Source: Methanofollis formosanus
Lineage (GTDB): Archaea; Halobacteriota; Methanomicrobia; Methanomicrobiales; Methanofollaceae
Direction of reading: 5' to 3'
Length of the DNA stretch: 64,000 bases
NCBI RefSeq assembly: GCF_019633745.1
Contig: NZ_CP037968.1
Span: 2,858,789-2,922,788, forward strand
Shown: piece after piece, positions 16,496-24,314 of the stretch
Layout: every line of letters starts with the position of its first letter
Numbering within the stretch: the stretch's first letter is position 1
Translations under genes and position numbers: made by a program
Notes under the pieces: generated by a model
The model's database searches: none
Told to the model about the DNA's origin: nothing
What the model saw: the letters and a program-made list of their open reading frames with translations, nothing else

Positions 16496-17029
16496 GTGGG
16501 ATCGGCCCTGATCACGGCGTTCTGGATCATGGTCCCGGCATATGTACCCAACTCTGCCGCCGCCGCTCTGGGCGGGGGGACACCGGTCGACCTCGGGAAG
16601 AACTGGCGGGACGGGCGGAGGATCCTCGGGGACGGCAAGACCTTCCGGGGCTTTTTCCTGGGCGTGGCCGCCGGTGTCGCCGTCGGGCTCATCCAGATCG
16701 CGCTGAGGGAGGCCTTTGGATGGTCGTCGCTCCCCGAGCACACGATCGTCACGGTCACGCTCCTGGCGGCCGGTGCCCTTCTCGGCGACATGGCCAAGAG
16801 TTTTTTCAAGCGGAGACTCGGCAAGGAGAGCGGTGAGGAGTGGCTCATCGCCGACCAGTACGACCTGGTCGTCGGGGCGTTCGTCCTCCTCCTCATCTTC
16901 CAGTACGAATGGGTCGTCAGGTACGTGGACCTCCTGGTCTTCCTCTGGATCCTCGTCCTCACGCCCCTCCTCCACCGTGCCGCAAATATCATAGGTTATC
17001 TGATAGGAGTGAAGAAAGTACCATGGTAA
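16496..17029 (+). CDS. carS: CDP-archaeol synthase
   Basis: 177-aa membrane enzyme that transfers CMP from CTP to 2,3-di-geranylgeranylglyceryl phosphate, making CDP-archaeol for polar head-group addition. The CarS pattern is plain: ITAFWIMVPAYVPNSAAAAL (first helix), GKNWRDGRRILGDGKTFRG (about 34-52, the conserved cytosolic loop), then LLGDMAKSFFKRRLGKESG (about 94-112) and DQYDLVVGAFVLLL (about 118-131). Four to five membrane helices fit. It begins with GTG; no ATG is available at the conserved N-terminus. The stop overlaps the pyrE start by seven bases. It faces tes across a short promoter region. Confidence 0.9.
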   Translation: MGSALITAFWIMVPAYVPNSAAAALGGGTPVDLGKNWRDGRRILGDGKTFRGFFLGVAAGVAVGLIQIALREAFGWSSLPEHTIVTVTLLAAGALLGDMAKSFFKRRLGKESGEEWLIADQYDLVVGAFVLLLIFQYEWVVRYVDLLVFLWILVLTPLLHRAANIIGYLIGVKKVPW

Positions 17030-17535
17030 AAGAAGTCGCAGCGTTGCTCAAGGCCCACGGAGCAGTCCAGTTCGGGGATTTTGTCCTGGCTTCAGGGGCG
17101 AAGAGTTCGTATTACCTTGACATCAAGTCGGCGATCACCGACCCCATCCTCCTCAGGGCGATCGGGGAGGCGTTCGCCGGGCAGTTCACCTTCGATGTCG
17201 TCGCCGGCGTCGCCGTCGGTGCCGTCCCCCTGGCGGTCGCCACCTCCTTTGCCTCGGGCAAGCCCTATGCGATCATCAGAAAGGAAGAGAAGTCGCACGG
17301 GAAGAGCGGTCTGATCATCGGCGACGTCGAGGGGAAGACCGTCCTCCTGGTCGAGGACGTCACGACCTCCGGCGGGTCCGCACTCTTCGGTGTCAGGGCA
17401 CTCAGGGAGGCCGGGGCCAAGGTCGTCGCCGTGGCCGTGGTCGTGGACCGGGAGAGCGGCGCGTCCGAGACTTTTGCCGGGGAAGGGGTCGCACTCGTAC
17501 CGCTGACGACGGTCTCAGAGATCATGGACCTGTAA
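17023..17535 (+). CDS. pyrE: Orotate phosphoribosyltransferase
   Basis: 170-aa enzyme that joins orotate to PRPP, giving orotidine monophosphate. The type I PRTase signature VLLVEDVTTSGGSALFGV is at about residues 105-122, and the orotate-side RKEEKSHGKSGLIIGD loop, which closes over PRPP, at about 86-101. The early YYLDIKSAITDP (about 30-41) is also conserved. Its ATG lies inside the end of carS (seven-base overlap), so translation is coupled. The next gene purD follows after 27 nt; both use or derive from PRPP. Confidence 0.95.
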   Translation: MVKEVAALLKAHGAVQFGDFVLASGAKSSYYLDIKSAITDPILLRAIGEAFAGQFTFDVVAGVAVGAVPLAVATSFASGKPYAIIRKEEKSHGKSGLIIGDVEGKTVLLVEDVTTSGGSALFGVRALREAGAKVVAVAVVVDRESGASETFAGEGVALVPLTTVSEIMDL

Positions 17536-17562
17536 TCAATTTATTTGCCGGAGTGTATACGT

Positions 17563-18858
17563 ATGGACATGAAGATCCTTGTTGTGGGCGGTGGAGGCAG
17601 AGAGCACGCAATTGTTCGCGCCCTTTCCCGCAACAGCGACGTGAAACTCTATTCTGTCATGGCCAGGCGGAATCCTGGCATCGCTCAGCTCTCTGAAAAG
17701 GTGCTCCTCGAGAAAGAGACGGACGTCAGAGAGGTGACGGCGTTCGCAACCGAGCACGCCGTCGACTATGCCGTCATCGGTCCTGAGGCCCCCCTGGAGG
17801 CCGGGATCGCCGACGTGCTCCACGAGGCGGGCATCCCCTGCGTCGGGCCCACCAGGATGGCGGCTAGGCTCGAGACCGACAAGGCCTTCTGCCGGACCAT
17901 GATGGAGAAGCACGGGATCGCCGGGTGCCCGCTGTACCGCGTCTTCCATGGCGACGCCGACGGTGCCTGCGACTACATCGACGCCTACGACGGCGACCTC
18001 GTCGTCAAACCGATCGGACTCACCGGCGGGAAGGGCGTCAAGGTAATGGGCGAACAGGTCGACGCCGCGGGAGCGAAAGAATATGTGCAGAGCCTCGGCG
18101 GCGATGTGGTCCTTGAAGAGCGGTTGATCGGCGAGGAGTTTACGCTCCAGGCCTTCGTGGACGGCAACCACCTGGTGCCGATGCCTCTGGTCCAGGACCA
18201 TAAAAGGGCCTATGAGGGTGACGTCGGGCCGAACACCGGGGGGATGGGGACGTACTCCCTTGAAGATCATCTTCTGCCCTTTGTCTCGCGTGTCGACTAC
18301 GAGGCGGCCCTCGAGATCATGCGCAACGCCGTGGCGGCGATGATCACCGAGGGGCAGCCGTACCGCGGCATCCTGTACGGGCAGTTCATGAATACCAGGG
18401 ACGGCCCGAAGGTAGTGGAGTTCAACTCCCGCTTTGGGGACCCAGAGGCGATGAATGTCCTCTCGATCCTGGAGTCCGACTTCACCGATGTGCTCTGCCG
18501 GATCGTCGAGGGCACACTCTCCCAGGCGCATGTGAAGTTCGCACCGAAGGCGACGGTCTGCAAATACCTGGTGCCCGAGGGCTATCCTGAGGCTCCGGTG
18601 GCCGGGTCCCCGATCACTATCGGCGACTACGGCGACGCCCTCCTGTACTATGCCAATATCGAGGAGAAGGACGGGCACCTCTCGACCCTCACCTCGCGGA
18701 CGATGGCCTTCGTCGGGATCGGCGACAATCTGGAGGAGGCCGAGGCACAGGCCGAGGCGGCCGCCGGGTTGGTCCGGGGCGGGGTCTGGTACAGGCACGA
18801 CATCGGCAAGCGGGCGGTCCTTGAGAAGAGGATCGCACATATGAGGGAAATACAATGA
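17563..18858 (+). CDS. purD: Phosphoribosylamine-glycine ligase
   Basis: 431-aa ATP-grasp enzyme (GAR synthetase), the second step of purine synthesis. The N-terminal [19 protein letters not shown] (from residue 3) is diagnostic, as are [16 protein letters not shown], the ATP-grasp segment [19 protein letters not shown] and the metal-binding [20 protein letters not shown]. The ATG at 17563 is chosen because GGAG at 17550-17553 is nine bases before it; an ATG two codons later is possible. The stop codon overlaps the argF start by four bases. Confidence 0.95.
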   Translation: MDMKILVVGGGGREHAIVRALSRNSDVKLYSVMARRNPGIAQLSEKVLLEKETDVREVTAFATEHAVDYAVIGPEAPLEAGIADVLHEAGIPCVGPTRMAARLETDKAFCRTMMEKHGIAGCPLYRVFHGDADGACDYIDAYDGDLVVKPIGLTGGKGVKVMGEQVDAAGAKEYVQSLGGDVVLEERLIGEEFTLQAFVDGNHLVPMPLVQDHKRAYEGDVGPNTGGMGTYSLEDHLLPFVSRVDYEAALEIMRNAVAAMITEGQPYRGILYGQFMNTRDGPKVVEFNSRFGDPEAMNVLSILESDFTDVLCRIVEGTLSQAHVKFAPKATVCKYLVPEGYPEAPVAGSPITIGDYGDALLYYANIEEKDGHLSTLTSRTMAFVGIGDNLEEAEAQAEAAAGLVRGGVWYRHDIGKRAVLEKRIAHMREIQ

Positions 18859-19790
18859 AGAAGGATTTTTTAACGCTTCTGGACTGTGATGCCATCGAGA
18901 TCGAGGCGCTGCTCGACGGTGCAGCGCGGCTGAAGAGTTACCGGGCGGCGGGCAAGTCGCACGCCATCCTGCCGGGGTGCAGTCTCGGGATGATCTTCGA
19001 GAAGGCCTCGACCAGAACGAGGGTCTCGTTCGAGGCCGGGATGCACGACCTCGGCGGCCATGCCCTCTTCCTCAACCCGGCCGACATGCAACTCGGCCGG
19101 GGCGAACTGGTGAGGGACACCGCACGGGTGCTCTCCAGGTTCGTCTCCGCGGTGATGATCCGGGCCTACCGCCACAGCACCATCGAGGAGTTTGCGAAAT
19201 ATGCCTCGGTCCCGGTCATCAACGGGCTCTCAGACAAGGCCCATCCGTGCCAGGTGCTCGCCGATCTCCTGACCCTGAAGGAGCAGTTCTCCTCCCTTGA
19301 GGGGCTCCGGCTCGCGTGGATCGGCGACGGGAACAATGTCTGCAACTCCCTGCTCCTTGCCTCGGCCCTCACCGGACTCGAACTGCAGGTGGCGACGCCG
19401 CCGGGTTACCGTCCGCCGGCATGGGCTATCGAGGAAGCGGAGGAGCGCGGGGCGCGGGTCACCTTTTGCGAGACGCCCGAAGAGGCGGCGGCAGGTGCGC
19501 ATGCCCTGTACACCGATGTCTGGGTCTCGATGGGGAACGAGGAAGAGCGCGAGATGCGTCTGCGGGACTTCAAGGGCTACACCCTCACCGCCGACCTGGT
19601 CAGGCGGGCCGAACCCGATGCGATCGTGATGCACTGTCTCCCGGCGCACCGGGGCGAGGAGATCACCGACGAGGTGATCGAAGGGCCGCAGAGCGTGGTC
19701 TGGGACCAGGCCGAGAACCGCCTCCATGCCCAGAAGGCGCTGCTGGTCCACCTCCTCAGCGACAGGGTCCATTCCTGCGGGATGGAGTGA
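18855..19790 (+). CDS. argF: Ornithine carbamoyltransferase
   Basis: 311-aa enzyme that makes citrulline from ornithine and carbamoyl phosphate. The carbamoyl phosphate site [12 protein letters not shown] is at about residues 51-62, the [12 protein letters not shown] motif at about 132-143, and the ornithine-binding [11 protein letters not shown] near 260-270 with the catalytic Cys. Length is typical of anabolic enzymes. It is the last gene of the carS-pyrE-purD-argF run and overlaps purD by ATGA. A T-rich stretch follows the stop codon. Confidence 0.95.
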   Translation: MKKDFLTLLDCDAIEIEALLDGAARLKSYRAAGKSHAILPGCSLGMIFEKASTRTRVSFEAGMHDLGGHALFLNPADMQLGRGELVRDTARVLSRFVSAVMIRAYRHSTIEEFAKYASVPVINGLSDKAHPCQVLADLLTLKEQFSSLEGLRLAWIGDGNNVCNSLLLASALTGLELQVATPPGYRPPAWAIEEAEERGARVTFCETPEEAAAGAHALYTDVWVSMGNEEEREMRLRDFKGYTLTADLVRRAEPDAIVMHCLPAHRGEEITDEVIEGPQSVVWDQAENRLHAQKALLVHLLSDRVHSCGME

Positions 19791-19796
19791 GGGATT

Positions 19797-19830
19797 TTTC
19801 CCTTCGCTTTTTTCTTATTTTGATTTTTGA
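19797..19830 (+). terminator. T-rich terminator after argF
   Basis: A GGGATTTTTCCC dyad directly after the stop codon is followed by several runs of five to six T. Archaeal RNA polymerase stops at such T-runs, so this likely ends the carS-argF transcript. Confidence 0.5.
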
Positions 19831-19839
19831 AACTCTTCT

Positions 19840-20065
19840 TTCCGGCTCCTACAAAGCTCAAAAATGGGCTTTGTAGAAAACCTCACTTTCTGGGTTCGAG
19901 TATGATTTTACCGCCTTCCCCCAGCGCCCCCGGGATGAAGATCAGGTCGGGAAGGCACCATCAACGACCATGAAGAAGGTATTGCCGTCCGCCACCTATC
20001 GCTCGCGCGGGGGGGACCGGGGGGCGGCAAGCCCCCCGGCGAAGAGAACCATCAAGATGATGTCT
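19840..20065. repeat. Short composite intergenic repeat
   Basis: Non-coding. Starts with a dyad built from CTACAAAGC and GCTTTGTAG (19849-19875). It also holds the CTATCGCTCGCGCGGG block and the GGCAAGCCCCCCGGCGAAGA module (about 20028-20047) shared with the gaps near 1.4, 23.9 and 34.9 kb. Confidence 0.7.
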
Positions 20066-20097
20066 ACAAACCCCGAAAATGAGAAAAATACATCCGA

Positions 20098-20364
20098 TTA
20101 GAGCCTGCGATATGCACTATGCCGATGACGAACATAAACTATTGTAATCTGCCTGCGTTCATGGGATACTTCATAGATGATCCGGTAATCACCGGCCCGG
20201 ATCCGATACAGAGATTCGGTACCGCTCACTTTTCGTGCCCCATGTGGGATTGGTGTTTCAGAAAGGGCCTCGATCTTTTTGAGAATCCGTGGAACAACAT
20301 CATATGGGAGGCGTGTGATATCTTTCTCCGCACCTGCCTTGACAAGGATCTCATAGAGGCCCAT
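20098..20364 (-). CDS. RelE/ParE-family toxin
   Basis: 88-aa protein of the RelE/ParE superfamily of ribosome-dependent mRNA interferases or gyrase inhibitors. The pattern is typical: YEILVKAGAEKDITRLPYDV at the start, the basic GARKVSGTESLYRIRAGDYRI region (about 42-62) and the C-terminal YVRHRHSAYRR, where the Arg and Tyr residues would act on RNA. RelE-type is favoured over ParE by the G-D-Y-R-I-I-Y and R-H-R motifs. It starts seven bases after the stop of a small acidic gene that looks like its antitoxin. Confidence 0.85.
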   Translation of the reverse strand: MGLYEILVKAGAEKDITRLPYDVVPRILKKIEALSETPIPHGARKVSGTESLYRIRAGDYRIIYEVSHERRQITIVYVRHRHSAYRRL

Positions 20365-20371
20365 TGATAGA

Positions 20372-20557
20372 TCAAAGTCGTTTTTTCAATTCTTCAAATT
20401 TGATTGTCCCCTCTTCATGTCGCTCCGCTGCCACAGCCAGATCGTGAAGATCTTCCTGCAACCGCTCGTACTCATGGAGAGGGAGGATGACTGCAACCCT
20501 CTTTCCGTGTTCATCGACAATATATTGTTCTTTTACATCTCCCATCGTTTCGACCAT
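20372..20557 (-). CDS. Antitoxin of the RelB/Phd type
   Basis: 61-aa protein placed directly upstream of the RelE-like gene. The motif DEHGKRVAVILPLHEYERLQEDL (residues 15-37) is common in Phd/RelB-type antitoxins, where the N-terminal half binds the promoter DNA and the acidic C-terminus (here IKFEELKKRL) wraps the toxin. An ATG at 20545 is an alternative start. A minus-strand TATA-like TTATATATG lies about 27-35 nt upstream. Confidence 0.75.
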   Translation of the reverse strand: MVETMGDVKEQYIVDEHGKRVAVILPLHEYERLQEDLHDLAVAAERHEEGTIKFEELKKRL

Positions 20558-20583
20558 CCCAGATCTTCTTGTATGCTATGGGT

Positions 20584-20592
20584 CATATATAA
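20584..20592 (-). promoter_or_regulatory. TATA box of the toxin-antitoxin pair
   Basis: TTATATATG on the minus strand, about 27-35 nt before the antitoxin ATG at 20557, consistent with one promoter for both genes. Confidence 0.5.
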
Positions 20593-20682
20593 TCACCCAT
20601 CTCTCCATACAAGAGAAGGGCTCCACATCAGAGCGGCACGGCTGGAAAGTCGCGGCTCACGGTGAAGAGCAAAAAAAAGAGT

Positions 20683-20922
20683 TCAGTCCTCGCCGATGAA
20701 CTCGCGGACCATCGCGCGAAGATCTTTCTCGGCCTCTACGAGCACGTCCTTCTTCCCACGGAAGGCGAGGAGGTAGCGGGTGTCCCCTTCCATATTGGCG
20801 AAATTGAGTTGCTCTGCCCGGTCGACCAGGTCGACGTCGTACTTTTCGATGATCGCCCTGATCGCCGACCTGGGAACGCCCGGCGGGATCAGGAGGTCAA
20901 AGAGTTCTTCTTCCTCTGCCAT
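20683..20922 (-). CDS. Small protein encoded after mmp14
   Basis: 79-aa acidic alpha/beta protein, not assigned to a named family with confidence. It reads like an ACT-size or ferredoxin-like domain: LIPPGVPRSAIRAIIEKYDV then the strand YLLAFRGKKDVLVEAEKDL. A GAGG site sits nine bases before the ATG at 20922. An ATG five codons earlier (20937) overlaps the mmp14 stop as ATGA and is the alternative start. The tight coupling with the methanogenesis marker gene suggests it belongs to the same process. Confidence 0.7.
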   Translation of the reverse strand: MAEEEELFDLLIPPGVPRSAIRAIIEKYDVDLVDRAEQLNFANMEGDTRYLLAFRGKKDVLVEAEKDLRAMVREFIGED

Positions 20923-20933
20923 TCTGTTCAGCC

Positions 20934-22436
20934 TCATTTTCCGATCTTGATCCGCTCGGCCATGATGCACCGTCCGCCGCGGACGCCGCCGAGCGGGTTC
21001 TTCGGTTTGCCAAGGGAGTTCATGCACCTGCCCATCAGGGCGGCGCCCCTCGCAAGCCCGTCGTCCACGAAGACCACATGGTCCTGTGGGTTTTTGTACA
21101 GCCCGCGTTCCGCGATCCCGTTCAGAATATACTGCGGTTTCTTCCCGGAGATCGCCGCCCGACCGGTGAAGCCGATGGACGAGTTCTCAGGAACCATCTC
21201 GTGCTCGACGGCGACGTCGATGAGCCGCAGGGCCATCTCGGAGCAGACGTGGTCGATCACATCGGTGAGCAGACCTTTGCCGTACTTCTCATAGATTTCT
21301 GCACCGAGGGTATTGAGTGCTCCGGTCTCGCTCCCGTTCTCCCCGACGTCGCAGCCGATGAGGACCACCCCTGAGTCGTGGGCGATCCTGGAGTTGACCG
21401 GCACCCGGCCGAAGCGTTCGCGGTCGGGCGGGACACGCCTGATGTCGATATGCCGATGAATCTGTCCGACATAGTCCTCGACGATCCCGGCGCTCCTCCC
21501 GATCCTGGAGACACCTTCAAGAGCACTCCTGTCGCCGAACATATCAAGCGCCGTCCCGGTCCGCCCCTCGACCTGCCCGGTGCCCCTGACGATGGAGTCG
21601 GGGATGGAACCTGCAAGCCCGCAGAAGTTTCCGATGGTCTTTGCGAAGGGGTCGGGATCGCCGGGCGCGACGTCGGAGGTGATCCGCCCGTCGAGCGTGG
21701 TCCCGAAGTCGATAGAGATGCAGGGGTTGCGGAAGTCGACCGGGGTGTTCTTCGCCCCTTCCTTGATCCCGGCCATGGCGAGTTCGCCTTCCATCTCGTT
21801 GGCGACCATCTCGACGCCCGAACTTCCGACCGGCGGGACGACGCCGGCGACCGCCCCGACAAAGACGACCTTGTCGGCGAAACTGTGCTGCTGGAGTTTC
21901 TTCGTGAGGTTCTCCTTGGACATCGGGGGAGTCATCTTCTTGGGCGGGACACCGGCCGCGAGGCACCCGTTGGCCAGGGCGATCACGAAATCACCGACCT
22001 GGTCGGGCGAGTCCATCGCCGCCACCACGCCGGTGCTCCTGACCACAAAGTCGAGGTCGTCGGTGATCGAGAGTCCGGCATCCCTGTGGCACTGGAGGAG
22101 GGTGTCGCGGACCAGGTCGGTGACCGACTCTCTGGTGATCTCGGTCCCGTCCAGAGTCTTCCCGAAGACCTCTTCGCCGGGTCTTGGCGGTCTGACGTCC
22201 CTGCTCATCTTCACGGTCTTGTTGATGACATAGGTGTGGCCGGTCTCCAGGTTGGTGCCGGTGAGGATACACTTGGTGGTGGTGTTGCCCATCTCCACCG
22301 AGGCGACGATGAAGTAGGGCTTGACCTTGTATTCGGGCACGGTCATCCCGGCACCGTGGGAGACCGAGGGGGGCGGTACGCTCTCCACGATATATGGCTT
22401 CGGTTTAAAGAAGCGGTCAAGAAAACGGGCGCACAT
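20934..22436 (-). CDS. mmp14: Methanogenesis marker protein 14
   Basis: 500-aa protein matching methanogenesis marker 14, a family present in methanogens and of unknown role. Near residues 43-58 is FIVASVEMGNTTTKCI, which resembles the phosphate-binding opening of actin/Hsp70-type (ASKHA) ATPases. A second such element, ISIDFGTTLDGRIT, occurs near residue 250. This suggests an ATP-dependent activase, comparable in fold to the activators of 2-hydroxyacyl-CoA dehydratases; this is inference. The ATG at 22436 has AAGGAG and GGTAT just upstream; an earlier in-frame start at 22484 would overlap the regulator gene. It lies between a wHTH regulator and a small protein, all on one transcript. Confidence 0.85.
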   Translation of the reverse strand: MCARFLDRFFKPKPYIVESVPPPSVSHGAGMTVPEYKVKPYFIVASVEMGNTTTKCILTGTNLETGHTYVINKTVKMSRDVRPPRPGEEVFGKTLDGTEITRESVTDLVRDTLLQCHRDAGLSITDDLDFVVRSTGVVAAMDSPDQVGDFVIALANGCLAAGVPPKKMTPPMSKENLTKKLQQHSFADKVVFVGAVAGVVPPVGSSGVEMVANEMEGELAMAGIKEGAKNTPVDFRNPCISIDFGTTLDGRITSDVAPGDPDPFAKTIGNFCGLAGSIPDSIVRGTGQVEGRTGTALDMFGDRSALEGVSRIGRSAGIVEDYVGQIHRHIDIRRVPPDRERFGRVPVNSRIAHDSGVVLIGCDVGENGSETGALNTLGAEIYEKYGKGLLTDVIDHVCSEMALRLIDVAVEHEMVPENSSIGFTGRAAISGKKPQYILNGIAERGLYKNPQDHVVFVDDGLARGAALMGRCMNSLGKPKNPLGGVRGGRCIMAERIKIGK

Positions 22437-22461
22437 ATACCTTTCTCTCCTTCTGGAGACT

Positions 22462-23241
22462 TTATATCTTTCTATCCTGACCAAATGAGTTCTTCTTCGC
22501 CGGCTTCAGCGCCGTGCAGATCCCGGCGATACCCTGGAGGCAGAGATACCCGGTCCCGGTGAGATGGTATTCACCCCGGTTCCGACGCTGCACGATCAGC
22601 CCGGCCTCTTCGAGCCGCGAGAGGTGGAAGAGGAGGTTGCCACCGCGCAGGCCGGTCAGCCTGGAGAGATCTGAGAAGGTGAGCGAACTTTCGGCGAGGG
22701 CTTTGAGAACGTTGAGTCTCGGGACGCTGGCGGCCGGTTCGAGGAGGTCTCTCACTGTCTCTTCCACCGGGATGTCGTCGATCTCAGCGTTGCCCCGGTC
22801 GTCTCTGAGGCCGAATCCTTCGGCGATCTCTGCCTGTTTTTCGAGGAGCAGGAGCGTGGCGTCAAAGCAGGCGTTGCACGTCGAGGAGGGAGCCTTCTCC
22901 TTGAGAGCGAGGAGCTGTTCTTTCTGTGCAACAATCTCGTCGGGGGTGACGGTGCCGTCTCCCACTTTGAGGGCGCTCTCCCTGATGATCCGGTAGAAGA
23001 CCTCGGCGCACTGCTCCCGCTGTGCACATCCGGGATCGAGGTGCTGTTCAAGTCCGGTCTGCACGCTCTCCAGGTGGGCGCCGATGGCCACCCGCCCGTA
23101 CTCTTTCCGCAGTCCGGCCATGAGGTCGTCGAGGTAGCCGTGGTCCCTCACCTCGGTGAGATGTCGCAGTTCTCTCCTGATGGCCCGCAGTTCGTCTCTG
23201 ATCTCCTGCCCGCAGGTGCATTCTTCTGGAGCAGATGTCAT
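22462..23241 (-). CDS. Winged-helix regulator with cysteine-rich N-terminal half
   Basis: 259-aa predicted transcription factor. The C-terminal 80 residues form an ArsR-like winged helix (VPRLNVLKALAESSLTFSDL, then RLTGLRGGNLLFHLSRLEEA and a wing GLIVQRRNRGEYHLT). The N-terminal 150 residues are helical and hold cysteines in CTCG (8-11), CAQREQC (about 74-80) and CNACF (about 122-126). These could bind a metal or sense redox state. Its stop is 25 bases before the mmp14 start, so it heads that operon, and it diverges from the flavin-fold gene at 23304. It likely controls both. It is not the MsvR type, as no V4R domain is seen. Confidence 0.8.
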   Translation of the reverse strand: MTSAPEECTCGQEIRDELRAIRRELRHLTEVRDHGYLDDLMAGLRKEYGRVAIGAHLESVQTGLEQHLDPGCAQREQCAEVFYRIIRESALKVGDGTVTPDEIVAQKEQLLALKEKAPSSTCNACFDATLLLLEKQAEIAEGFGLRDDRGNAEIDDIPVEETVRDLLEPAASVPRLNVLKALAESSLTFSDLSRLTGLRGGNLLFHLSRLEEAGLIVQRRNRGEYHLTGTGYLCLQGIAGICTALKPAKKNSFGQDRKI

Positions 23242-23303
23242 GAGGTATAGTTTTCTGACACACAGGTATATATCTGCTGAATTTCATAGAAGGGATGATC
23301 ACC
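23242..23303. promoter_or_regulatory. Divergent promoter region between regulator and flavin-fold gene
   Basis: Only 62 bp separate the two starts. A plus-strand TATA box, GGTATATATC (23265-23274), lies 30 nt before the ATG at 23304. A minus-strand AACTATACC lies near 23246-23254, right against the regulator start. A regulator binding here would govern both directions. Confidence 0.5.
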
Positions 23304-23708
23304 ATGGTTAAACTGAATGAAGAGATGAAAGAGGCCTTCTCCAAGGTTAGAGTCTTCCCGGTGGCCACCGCTTCGAAGGACGGCGTACCGAATGTCGTGC
23401 CGATCGGTTTCTGCATGCTCGTCGACGATGAGACGATCTGGATCGCGGACAACTTCATGAAGAAGACGCTCGCCAACGTCAAAGAGAACCCGAAACTCTC
23501 CCTCTATCTCTGGGGGCCGGAGGTCAAGGGTTGCTTCCAGATCAAGGGCGACGTGAAGGTCGTCTCCGAGGGCGAGGAGTTCCAGAAGATGCGCGAGATC
23601 GTCCTCGCCAAGATGGCCAAGGCCCCGGCCAAGAACCTCCTGGTGGTCAAGGTCACCGAGGTCTTCTCCTGCACCCCCGGCCCTGAAGCCGGGGAAAAAC
23701 TGCTCTGA
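23304..23708 (+). CDS. Pyridoxamine 5'-phosphate oxidase-like flavin-fold protein, second copy
   Basis: 134-aa split-barrel flavoprotein, the same length as the gene at 441-845 and similar throughout (MVKLNEEMKE against MVRLNEKMKE at the start; VADNFMKKTLANL-type core in both). It differs in the last third, where this copy keeps CTPGPEAGEKLL against CAPGAGAGDELL. The ATG at 23304 is chosen over GTG/ATG codons at 23295 because AGGG lies nine bases before it and the paralogue starts at the same residue. It faces the wHTH-mmp14 operon and may be co-regulated. Function unknown; FMN or F420 binding is expected. Confidence 0.85.
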   Translation: MVKLNEEMKEAFSKVRVFPVATASKDGVPNVVPIGFCMLVDDETIWIADNFMKKTLANVKENPKLSLYLWGPEVKGCFQIKGDVKVVSEGEEFQKMREIVLAKMAKAPAKNLLVVKVTEVFSCTPGPEAGEKLL

Positions 23709-23717
23709 ACTGCTGAA

Positions 23718-23736
23718 CCTTTTTTTTCTTTTTTCG
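23718..23736 (+). terminator. Pyrimidine-run terminator
   Basis: A run of nine C/T-rich T residues, a single C, and six more T within 15 nt of the stop codon of the flavin-fold gene. Matches the T-run signals that end archaeal transcripts. Confidence 0.55.
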
Positions 23737-23737
23737 G

Positions 23738-24292
23738 GCCCTGTAGAAAACATCCTCTTTTCATCACCTCAACCCCCTTGTGACCTTCATCCATCGCCTT
23801 CCCTCATGCTCACGCCGGGGGGAGAGTCCCCGGACCCCCAGGATGAAGATTGGGCGGAAGGCGGAGCAATGACCCTGAAAGGGGGGTTGCAGTCCGTTGC
23901 CTATCGCTCGCGCGGGGGGTTCGGGGGGCGGCAAGCCCCCTGGCGAAGAGAACCATCATGATGATTTACCATGAAAATGATCCTGACGATCCTCTCTTCA
24001 GGTTTTCATGAGAGTTTGAACTTGCCATATCACGTTGAAGCCGATACGCAGAGGATAGAAAATCCCTCTGATGGATCGGCCGCCCCGAATCGCCAAATCT
24101 TTCCCGCAATCTCGCGCCGGGGGCTCTGCCCCCGGACCCCCACGACGAGGATAGCCGGGGGGCGGCGATGAAACCAGATCTTCCAAAGGTCCTGTCGCGA
24201 GGATTGGGATCCCGCCCACACGCCGTAGCGCAGCTCAGAAAATTTTCATCGCGTATGCTTGAGCCTGGGGTTCATGCCTGATTCTACAAAGC
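23738..24292. repeat. Composite intergenic repeat, copy 2 of the 555-bp inverted pair
   Basis: Reverse-complement counterpart of 1084-1640 with the same modules in the same order. They run from CTGTAGAAAACATCCTCTTT (23744) through the GGTTGCAGTCCGTTGC block, the GGCAAGCCCCCTGGCGAAGA dyad and ATGATCCTGACGATCCTCTC. After these come the CTCGCGCCGGGGGCTCTG dyad, the CACGCCGTAGCGCAGCTC run and the hairpin TGAGCC/GGTTCA (24260-24274). No gene. The hairpin is the only module where the two copies carry different stem versions. Confidence 0.9.
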
Positions 24293-24314
24293 CGAAAAAA
24301 GATAGGAGATGAGA

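Noticed and set aside
17536-18855. 439-codon open frame on the minus strand opposite purD
   Set aside because: It is the antisense of purD, caused by high GC at third positions; it has no family pattern, whereas the plus strand carries all purD motifs.
21378-22562. 394-codon frame opposite mmp14
   Set aside because: Antisense artefact. It would overlap both mmp14 and the regulator start.
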